DNA of 5,046 nucleotides from Desulfobacterales bacterium (lineage in GTDB: Bacteria; Desulfobacterota; Desulfobacteria; Desulfobacterales; Desulfobacteraceae). The notes beneath the pieces were generated by a model, which saw only the letters and a program-made list of their open reading frames with translations, made no database searches and was not told where the DNA came from. Both the position numbers and the translations under genes were made by a program. Each line of letters begins with the position of its first letter. Within the stretch, counting starts at the first letter, position 1. The DNA is taken from contig JAKSBO010000108.1 in assembly GCA_022361095.1 (NCBI GenBank), forward strand, positions 1-5,046, given 5' to 3'. Of the stretch, positions 1 through 5,046 are shown in pieces.

Positions 1-245
1 ACCATCACAAGCCCCCGGATGCCTTTGTCCGAGATAAGTACATTGGTGCCGCTTCCGAGAATTGTCACCGGCAGTTTTGCGCTGTGTGCGGTTTTGGCAA
101 GGGCGATCACCTGTTCCACGGTTTGGGGCCGGACCAGAAGATCTGCCGGGCCGCCCACCCTGAAGCGGGTGTACCGGTCCATGGCCTTTTGCGTTTCCGG
201 CGCAAAGGAAGCGAATAAATTTTTTATGTTATCGCTTAAACCCAT
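1..245 (-). CDS. murB: UDP-N-acetylenolpyruvoylglucosamine reductase MurB, N-terminal part (3' end cut by window edge)
   Basis: MurB is the cytoplasmic FAD enzyme that uses NADPH to reduce UDP-GlcNAc-enolpyruvate to UDP-MurNAc, the second committed step of peptidoglycan precursor synthesis. Only 81 complete codons are present; the frame is open to the left edge, whereas full MurB proteins are about 300 residues. The fragment shows the N-terminal FAD-binding domain: TRFRVGGPADLLV at residues 26-38 matches the family's T-F-x-(I/V)-GGPA start, and LGSGTNVLISDKGIRG at 63-78 matches the GxGSN flavin-binding loop, with Thr in place of the usual Ser. The ATG at 245-243 is the only sensible start: an in-frame stop (the murC TAA) lies two codons upstream, and the start leaves about 25 residues before the first motif, as usual. 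It follows murC by 3 nt. The family call is firm; whether the rest of the gene is intact cannot be seen. Confidence 0.93.
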   Translation of the reverse strand, partial: MGLSDNIKNLFASFAPETQKAMDRYTRFRVGGPADLLVRPQTVEQVIALAKTAHSAKLPVTILGSGTNVLISDKGIRGLVM

Positions 246-248
246 GAT

Positions 249-1616
249 TTATAAAATCTCCACCAGTTTTTCCCCAAGGGTGTAAACATCTCCTGCCCCT
301 AAGGTGAGTACCATATCCCCGGGCTTTGCCTTGTGGGTGATGATGGACAACGCCTGGGAGAAATCCGGGGCAAAACAGGCATCCTTGTGCCCATGGGCCT
401 TTATGCCTGCCACAAGTTTTTCTGAATCCACCTCGTCAATGGGGGCTTCGGACGCCGCATAGATGGGCAGCACCAAGAGGATGTCGGACTGGTAAAAGGC
501 CCGGGTGAATTCCTGGAACAATGCCTGTGTTCTGGTGTATCTGTGGGGCTGGAATACCACAATCAGCCGTTTGTCCGGGTAGCTGTCCCTGACCGCCGTC
601 AACGTGGCCTTGATCTCCGTGGGGTGGTGCCCGTAATCATCCATCACCATGACACCCTTTGCTTCTCCCTTGATCTCCAGGCGGCGTTTGACGCCTTTGA
701 TCTCTTCCAATGCTTTTTTAATGGTGTCAAAGGGGATGTTAAGCTCCAGGCCTGCGGCAATGCCGGCCATGGCATTGAGGATATTGTGCCGGCCCCCGAT
801 GTTTAAAAGAATATGGCCCAGATCCTGTTCCCCCTTGAAGACGTTGAACAAAGATTTTCCGTTTTCAAAGCGGATGTGCCGTGCCTGCAGTTCCGACTGG
901 GCCGTCATGCCGTAGGTGATGTGGCGCACCGTGATTCTGGGCAGAATGTCCTGGATATGGGGGTTGTCCAGGCAGAGAATGGCAAGGCCGTAAAAGGGGA
1001 CGGAGTTGATGAACTGGATAAATTTATCTTTTATGTCGTCAATATCTTTGTAAAAATCAAGATGCTCCAGGTCAATGTTGGTCACCGCTGCAATGGACGG
1101 GGCGTATTTAAGAAATGAGCCGTCGCTTTCATCTGCTTCGGCCACAATAAATTCTCCGGACCCATGCAGGGCATTGGTGTCCAGCCCCTGGAGCAGGCCG
1201 CCGATGATTACCGTGGGATCAAGTCCTGCGGTGTTGAGAATCTGGGAGATCATGGCGGTGGTGGAGGTCTTGCCGTGGGCACCTGCCACGGCAATGGCGT
1301 ATTTGATGCGCATCAGTTCCGCCAGCATTTCAGCCCGGGGGATTATAGGGCACCCCAGCTCTTTTGCCCGGATCACTTCCGGATTCTGGGCGGCAATGGC
1401 CGATGAGGTGACCACCACATTGACACCCTTGATATTATCTTTGGCATGGCCTTTGTAAATAACCGCGCCCTTTTCCTTGAGGCGGTCGGTGATGTGGGAC
1501 AGCTTAAGGTCAGACCCGGATATGGTGTAGCCAAGGTTTAACAGCAGTTCGGCAATGCCGCTCATGCCGATGCCGCCGATGCCTACAAAGTGTATGTGAT
1601 AATCATGCTGGTACAT
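249..1616 (-). CDS. murC: UDP-N-acetylmuramate--L-alanine ligase MurC
   Basis: MurC is the cytoplasmic ATP-dependent ligase that joins the first amino acid, normally L-Ala, to UDP-MurNAc. The protein is 455 residues, a normal family length, with three domains. The N-terminal Rossmann-like UDP-binding domain has VGIGGIGMSG at 11-20. The central ATPase domain has the P-loop GAHGKTSTT at 112-120, the acidic EADESDGSF at 160-168 and GGRHNILNA at 274-282. The C-terminal domain has DDYGHHPTEI at 326-335, FQPHRYTRT at 355-363, YAASE at 386-390 and GAGDV at 440-444. The GAHGKT loop and the YGHHPTEI and HRYTRT blocks separate MurC from MurD, MurE and MurF; Mpl is less likely given its place between murG and murB. 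The frame extends 15 codons further to an ATG at 1661, but the ATG at 1616 is preferred because it has an AGGA site 6 nt upstream and places the glycine loop at residue 12. It overlaps murG by 14 nt. GVKRRLE at 308-314 has Leu where Phe is usual. Confidence 0.98.
   Translation of the reverse strand: MYQHDYHIHFVGIGGIGMSGIAELLLNLGYTISGSDLKLSHITDRLKEKGAVIYKGHAKDNIKGVNVVVTSSAIAAQNPEVIRAKELGCPIIPRAEMLAELMRIKYAIAVAGAHGKTSTTAMISQILNTAGLDPTVIIGGLLQGLDTNALHGSGEFIVAEADESDGSFLKYAPSIAAVTNIDLEHLDFYKDIDDIKDKFIQFINSVPFYGLAILCLDNPHIQDILPRITVRHITYGMTAQSELQARHIRFENGKSLFNVFKGEQDLGHILLNIGGRHNILNAMAGIAAGLELNIPFDTIKKALEEIKGVKRRLEIKGEAKGVMVMDDYGHHPTEIKATLTAVRDSYPDKRLIVVFQPHRYTRTQALFQEFTRAFYQSDILLVLPIYAASEAPIDEVDSEKLVAGIKAHGHKDACFAPDFSQALSIITHKAKPGDMVLTLGAGDVYTLGEKLVEIL
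258..264 (-). promoter_or_regulatory. likely ribosome binding site of murB, distant spacing
   Basis: The minus strand reads GGTGGAG in the last codons of murC, followed by a 12-nt AT-rich spacer to the murB ATG at 245-243. The distance is long, as for murG. With murC ending only 3 nt before the murB start, termination-reinitiation coupling is plausible; this is an inference. Confidence 0.55.
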
Positions 1617-2739
1617 TCTCTTTCCTTTTTGAAACAGTTGCCCCAAGAATATGGTCGGCAATCAGGTCTGCGCCGTGGGGCATGGCAAGCGCCTTCATGG
1701 TGTCTGCCATTTGTGCTCTTTTGTTTGTGTTGTGTTGCAGCGCCTCGATGGCAGCCAATAAAGTGTGACCTGTCAGCGCTTTGTCCGCAATCATGATGCA
1801 GGCGCCCTGGTCGGCCAGAAATTTTGCGTTTGCCGTCTGGTGGTCATCTGCCGCATAGGGGTAGGGCACCAGGATCGCGGGTTTGCCTTTAATACACAGC
1901 TCAGACACGGTTCCTGCGCCTGCCCGGCTGATGACCAGGTCCGCCCGGTCCTGGATGGCCGGCATATCGTAGAAAAAGGCTGCGGCCTTGTGCCGGATAT
2001 CTCCGGCACTATAGAATTGCCGGATTTCGGTTTCCGCGTTTTTTCCGGTCTGGTGGATAATGAAAATCGAACTTATCTCTTTGATCATTGCCACGGCATC
2101 CGTAAATGCCCGGTTAATTGAGGCTGCGCCCTGGCTGCCGCCGGTGACAAGAATGAGGAAATCATCTTTGGTTATCTGTTTGAGAACCGTGTCGTCCGTG
2201 CCGGTGTTTTCCTCTGCGTTGCTTAAAGGGCGGCGTACCGGGTTGCCAACCAGAAAGGTTGTATCGTTTTCCGGCATGCCCTTTGTCTCTTTAAAGGAGA
2301 TGAACCGGGTCCGGGCGATTTTGGACAGCATGCGGTTGGTCATGCCGGGCAGGGCATTCTGCTCATGGATGGCTGTCTCCCTGAAAAGGAGACGCCCGGC
2401 AACCACCAGGGCAAAGGATGAAAATCCGCCCACGCCCAGGATGAAATTGGCTCTGAATCCAATAATGATGATCAGGGCCTGGACCAGGCTGAGGCCCACA
2501 AGGCCTGTGGACCATGCTTTTGCAAAAATATTTTTTCCTTTGACGGGTCGGGAGATAATTGACTTATGGGCGAATCCGTACCGGGCAAGGGTGTCGGTTT
2601 CAAAGGGGGCGTTGGTCCCCACAAACAAAATTTTTGTGCCCGGGTCTTTTTCCCTCAGGGCCTGGGCCACGGCAATGCCCGGGAACAGATGGCCCCCTGT
2701 TTTTCCACCGGCAATGATGACACGTTTATTTTTTGACAT
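1603..2739 (-). CDS. murG: UDP-GlcNAc:undecaprenyl-PP-MurNAc-pentapeptide GlcNAc transferase MurG
   Basis: MurG is a GT-B fold (family GT28) glycosyltransferase at the inner face of the cytoplasmic membrane. It transfers GlcNAc from UDP-GlcNAc to lipid I, giving lipid II. The protein is 378 residues, slightly longer than the roughly 355 of E. coli. The N-terminal, lipid I-binding domain has a first glycine loop AGGKTGGHLFPG at 10-21 with the conserved His17, a hydrophobic stretch at 87-102 that may help membrane contact, a second glycine loop GVGGFSSFA at 102-110, and HEQNALPG at 125-132. The hinge has GNPVR at 165-169. The C-terminal UDP-GlcNAc domain has TGGSQGA at 199-205, SRAGAGTVSEL at 271-281 and PYPYAADDHQTANA at 292-305. 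Oddities: Lys13 in the first loop, where Gly is usual, and SSFA in place of the usual VSGP. The start is fixed by the motif only 10 residues in; its ribosome site is distant (12 nt). It overlaps ftsW and murC by 14 nt each. Confidence 0.97.
   Translation of the reverse strand: MSKNKRVIIAGGKTGGHLFPGIAVAQALREKDPGTKILFVGTNAPFETDTLARYGFAHKSIISRPVKGKNIFAKAWSTGLVGLSLVQALIIIIGFRANFILGVGGFSSFALVVAGRLLFRETAIHEQNALPGMTNRMLSKIARTRFISFKETKGMPENDTTFLVGNPVRRPLSNAEENTGTDDTVLKQITKDDFLILVTGGSQGAASINRAFTDAVAMIKEISSIFIIHQTGKNAETEIRQFYSAGDIRHKAAAFFYDMPAIQDRADLVISRAGAGTVSELCIKGKPAILVPYPYAADDHQTANAKFLADQGACIMIADKALTGHTLLAAIEALQHNTNKRAQMADTMKALAMPHGADLIADHILGATVSKRKENVPA
1623..1626 (-). promoter_or_regulatory. ribosome binding site of murC
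   Basis: The minus strand reads AAAGGAAAGAGA directly before the ATG at 1616-1614; the AGGA core is 6 nt from the start codon. It lies inside the 3' end of murG and supports the start at 1616 over the in-frame ATG at 1661. Confidence 0.8.
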
Positions 2740-3880
2740 AATCTGCCGACGCTCCTATGTTCATTAAAATACCCATGGCTGCCATATTGATGATCAAGGA
2801 TGTCCCGCCGTAGGAAATAAAGGGCAGGGTCAGCCCCTTGGTGGGCAGCAGGCCCAGTGTCACGCCCGTGTTGATGATAACCTGGAGGCCTAGATACAAT
2901 GTGATGCCCGTGGCGGTTACGGCTCCGAAAAAGGTATCGGCCTGCCGGGCAATGCGGGTGCCGGTGTGCAGGATGAGTCCGTATAGGGCCAGAATGCCCA
3001 TTACCCCAATGAGGCCGAGTTCTTCGCCGATGATGGAGAAAATAAAATCCGTATGGGGTTCCGGTAAAAAGTGCATTTTCTGCATGGAGAGTCCCACACC
3101 TTTGCCGAACAGACCCCCTGATCCAAAGGCCTTAAGGGAATTGGTGAGCTGGAACCCAATGCCCAGGGGGTCTTCCCAGGGGTTCAGAAATCCCATGATC
3201 CGCTCCAACCGGTAGCTCACCTTAAAGACCAGAAAGTATGCCGCAACCGGAATGATAACAGGCAGGGGACTGAGCAGGTAAAGCAAGGGCACGCCTGCAA
3301 CGAACATCATTCCCCAGCAGATCATGCCCAATACCACAATGGTGCCGAAATCGGGCTGGCACAGGATCAGTACGGCCATGAGGCCAAGCACAATTGCATG
3401 GGGCACAACACCAATGGAAAACTCCTTTAGTTTTCCGATCTCCTCTTTTTTGGACAGGGAGTAGGCCATGAAAAGGATCATGGCAAGCTTGGCAAACTCT
3501 GCGGGCTGGAATGCGAACAACCCAAGATCAATCCAGCGCCGGGCATTGTTGGCTTTAATGCCCAGAGACGGGATCAGCACGGCAACCAGAAGTCCGATGG
3601 CGGCAATCAAAATAATATACGCCATGCTTTTGTACAATTTGTAAGGAAAAGAGGCGGTGACATACATGATGCCGAGACTGACAAACAGGAATACCGATTG
3701 ACGTTTCAGGTAGTAGAACAGGGTGTTGTGTTCATCCATGGAAATGGCGCATGAGGCTGAATAGACCATGACCAGACCGATGCAGGTAAGGATGATTACC
3801 GGAAACAGAATGGTTTTCTCCCTGAAAAAAGGATGAAGGCGGCCCGGGATATATTTGCCTGTGTGCAAGGTGTCAGCCAT
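2726..3880 (-). CDS. ftsW: septal peptidoglycan glycosyltransferase FtsW (SEDS family)
   Basis: FtsW is the division-specific SEDS membrane protein that polymerises lipid II into septal glycan strands together with a class B penicillin-binding protein (not in the window). The protein is 384 residues with about ten hydrophobic segments, the first near 23-43 and the last near 352-378, after a short polar cytoplasmic N-terminus. Family motifs in order: NNARRWIDLG at 111-120, QPAEFAKLA at 125-133 (usually QPSEFAKL), QPDFGT at 175-180 containing the Asp177 position, FLNPWEDPLGIGFQL at 231-245 in the large external loop, LPEPHTDFIFSIIGEELG at 272-289, and the C-terminal LPTKGLTLPFISYGG at 345-359. 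RodA is the alternative, but the ISYGGTS ending and the position between murD and murG favour FtsW. The frame is open upstream to an ATG at 4012, inside murD; the ATG at 3880 is chosen because AGGAGG lies 6 nt before it and the extra 44 residues resemble no FtsW N-terminus. It overlaps the murD end by 8 nt. Confidence 0.97.
   Translation of the reverse strand: MADTLHTGKYIPGRLHPFFREKTILFPVIILTCIGLVMVYSASCAISMDEHNTLFYYLKRQSVFLFVSLGIMYVTASFPYKLYKSMAYIILIAAIGLLVAVLIPSLGIKANNARRWIDLGLFAFQPAEFAKLAMILFMAYSLSKKEEIGKLKEFSIGVVPHAIVLGLMAVLILCQPDFGTIVVLGMICWGMMFVAGVPLLYLLSPLPVIIPVAAYFLVFKVSYRLERIMGFLNPWEDPLGIGFQLTNSLKAFGSGGLFGKGVGLSMQKMHFLPEPHTDFIFSIIGEELGLIGVMGILALYGLILHTGTRIARQADTFFGAVTATGITLYLGLQVIINTGVTLGLLPTKGLTLPFISYGGTSLIINMAAMGILMNIGASADYVKK
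2752..2756 (-). promoter_or_regulatory. likely ribosome binding site of murG, distant spacing
   Basis: The minus strand reads AGGAG, 12 nt before the murG ATG at 2739-2737, inside the end of ftsW. The spacing is longer than the usual 5-9 nt, and no ATG, GTG or TTG in the murG frame lies between the site and the ATG. Because ftsW stops 14 nt into murG, ribosomes finishing ftsW may supply much of the initiation; this is an inference. Confidence 0.6.
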
Positions 3881-5046
3881 GGCATGCCTCCTGGTCCGGA
3901 ACAAGCCGGTTGACAATGCGGGCAAAATCCTCTCCCCGTTCCCGGTAGCCGGCATAGAGATCAAAACTTGCACAGGCCGGAGATAACAACACGGTATTGC
4001 CTTTGTCTGCAACGGACACCGCCTTGTTCACTGCACAGACCATATCCCGGCAAGCATATGCGGGACAAATGCCTTCAAATGTCTCCATGACATGGCCGGC
4101 TGCTTCGCCCATGCCGATAACCGCCGTGGCCCGGGCTTTAACTTCGGGCACCAGGGGGGCGAAGTCCAGACCCTTTTCCCTGCCTCCGAGAATAAGAATA
4201 ACACCCGATTCAAAGGATTCCAGGGCCCGGAGAACGGCATCCACATTCGTGGCTTTGGAGTCGTTATAGAAACGGACGCCGTCAACCTCCCGGACAAAGG
4301 CGATGCGATGGTCCGGCAGGGTAAATTCGTTTAGGGCCTGCCTGATCCCTTCCATGGTGGCACCGTTGCTGAGCGCCGCAAGGGCCGCAGCAGCAACATT
4401 CTCTTTATTATGGGTGCCGGGAAGCCCGGCCAGTGCGTCTGGGGCAAGGGTGCCGTTGACGTTGCGGGTGTGGATCTCGATTCCCATGTTGTGAACGCTT
4501 GCGCCCCGTTCAACGCGCTTCGCGGATGAGAATTCAAGTATATCGGCAGAAACGGCATGGGTCCGGGTTGAAAAATTGTTGATGCGGCTGTTGACCACGG
4601 CTGTATCCCGGGCAGTCATATTCTTAAAAACAGACCATTTGGAATCGGCATAGGCGTGAAAGTCTATATAGCGGTCCAGGTGATCTTCGGCAATATTGAG
4701 AAGTGCTGCCGTATGGGGCCTGAAGGTCCGGGCAAGATCAAGCTGGAAAGAGGATACTTCAGCCACCACCACATCCTTGGGCTGATCCTGCATGAGATAT
4801 TCCATCAGCGGGGTGCCGATGTTGCCGCCCATGAAGCAGGAGATGCCCGAGGCTTCAAGCATGGCTGTGGTCAGTTCCGTGGTGGTGGTTTTTCCGTTGG
4901 TGGCTGTGATCGCGATGACGGGGGTGGTGTTGTATCGGGCAAAAATATCCAGTTCGCCTGTGACGGGGACGCCTTTGTCCCGGGCGGATTGGATATACGG
5001 CATGTTTAAGGGAATTCCGGGGCTGGGGATAATAACGGATGCGTTG
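3873..5046 (-). CDS. murD: UDP-N-acetylmuramoyl-L-alanine--D-glutamate ligase MurD (5' end cut by window edge)
   Basis: MurD is the cytoplasmic ATP-dependent ligase that adds D-Glu to UDP-MurNAc-L-Ala. The window holds 390 codons plus stop; the frame runs open through the right edge. By comparison with E. coli MurD (SPGI near residue 72), about 65-70 N-terminal residues are missing. Counting from the edge: SPGIP at 8-12 ends the UDP-binding domain, GELDIF at 30-35 begins the ATPase domain, then the P-loop TATNGKTTTT at 47-56, GGNIGTP at 73-79, EVSSFQLD at 96-103, and NIAEDHLDRY at 117-126 followed by Lys136, which aligns with the carbamylated lysine of E. coli MurD. The C-terminal domain has NDSKATNVDA at 261-270, LGGREKGLDF at 286-295 and SPACASFDLY at 355-364. 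The in-frame ATG at 5003 is an internal Met just after SPGIPLN, not the start. The P-loop begins with Ala where Gly is usual. The NDSKATN and SPACASFD blocks separate MurD from MurC, MurE and MurF. Confidence 0.97.
   Translation of the reverse strand, partial: NASVIIPSPGIPLNMPYIQSARDKGVPVTGELDIFARYNTTPVIAITATNGKTTTTELTTAMLEASGISCFMGGNIGTPLMEYLMQDQPKDVVVAEVSSFQLDLARTFRPHTAALLNIAEDHLDRYIDFHAYADSKWSVFKNMTARDTAVVNSRINNFSTRTHAVSADILEFSSAKRVERGASVHNMGIEIHTRNVNGTLAPDALAGLPGTHNKENVAAAALAALSNGATMEGIRQALNEFTLPDHRIAFVREVDGVRFYNDSKATNVDAVLRALESFESGVILILGGREKGLDFAPLVPEVKARATAVIGMGEAAGHVMETFEGICPAYACRDMVCAVNKAVSVADKGNTVLLSPACASFDLYAGYRERGEDFARIVNRLVPDQEACHG
3887..3892 (-). promoter_or_regulatory. ribosome binding site of ftsW
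   Basis: On the minus strand this reads AGGAGG, a full Shine-Dalgarno match, with 6 nt before the ATG at 3880-3878. It lies inside the last codons of murD and decides the ftsW start over the in-frame ATG at 4012. A second ATG (3885-3883) sits 5 nt before the chosen one but is in the wrong frame for FtsW. Confidence 0.9.

Noticed and set aside
725..730. TTGACA on the minus strand inside murC, a possible internal promoter for murB.
   Set aside because: At the proper spacing the sequence reads GAAGAG, not a -10 box; chance occurrence within coding sequence is likely.
1617..1661. A 15-residue extension of MurC from the ATG at 1661.
   Set aside because: It would deepen the overlap with murG to 59 nt and push the glycine loop away from the N-terminus; the ATG at 1616 has its own well-spaced ribosome site.
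2060..2767. A 235-codon open frame on the plus strand opposite murG and the end of ftsW.
   Set aside because: It lies wholly antisense to two clear genes, its product is rich in Arg, Pro and Ser with no recognisable motif, and it looks like a by-product of the mid-GC codon use of the true strand.
2838..3215. A 125-codon plus-strand frame opposite ftsW.
   Set aside because: It is antisense to the conserved external loop and later membrane segments of FtsW; its Arg/Pro/Met-rich product fits no known protein style.
3910..3915. TTGACA on the plus strand, resembling a -35 box.
   Set aside because: The sequence 17 nt downstream (TCCCCG) has no resemblance to a -10 box, and the element would drive antisense RNA across murD.
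3881..4012. A 44-residue N-terminal extension of FtsW from an upstream in-frame ATG.
   Set aside because: The extra residues lie in the coding region of the conserved MurD C-terminus and resemble no FtsW, and a perfect AGGAGG site sits 6 nt before the ATG at 3880.
5001..5003. An ATG that could be taken as the start of murD.
   Set aside because: The same frame continues upstream to the window edge and encodes SPGIPLN, a conserved part of the MurD N-terminal domain, so this is an internal Met.

Overview
The window is a compact piece of a division and cell wall (dcw) cluster. All genes lie on the minus strand, so transcription runs from the right edge to the left edge. In transcription order they are murD (start beyond the right edge), ftsW, murG, murC and murB (end beyond the left edge). 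The five reading frames fill the window: the only non-coding bases are 3 nt between murC and murB, and the other three junctions overlap by 8, 14 and 14 nt. No RNA gene, mobile element, CRISPR array, long repeat, internal promoter or terminator was found.

Region by region: 5046-3873 is murD without roughly its first 65-70 codons; 3880-2726 is ftsW; 2739-1603 is murG; 1616-249 is murC; 245-1 is the first 81 codons of murB. Every junction looks translationally coupled, and ribosome binding sites sit inside the upstream gene. The transcript must begin outside the window, because nothing promoter-like lies ahead of any of these genes.

How the genes work together: MurB reduces UDP-GlcNAc-enolpyruvate to UDP-MurNAc, MurC adds the first amino acid (normally L-Ala), and MurD adds D-Glu. 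After lipid I has been made by MraY (not in the window), MurG adds GlcNAc to give lipid II. FtsW, a SEDS-family membrane protein, polymerises lipid II at the division septum. The set therefore runs from the cytoplasmic precursor steps to septal glycan synthesis.

Organism: a diderm-type, mid-GC bacterium. The order murD-ftsW-murG-murC-murB and the overall protein style suggest Desulfobacterota (former Deltaproteobacteria), perhaps a Desulfobacterales sulfate reducer. This is an inference from familiarity, not a search result.

This is a conserved housekeeping region, and I see no new biological system in it. The points worth a second look are small: unusual residues in the glycine loops of MurG and in the P-loop of MurD, and the way the reading frames are stitched together.
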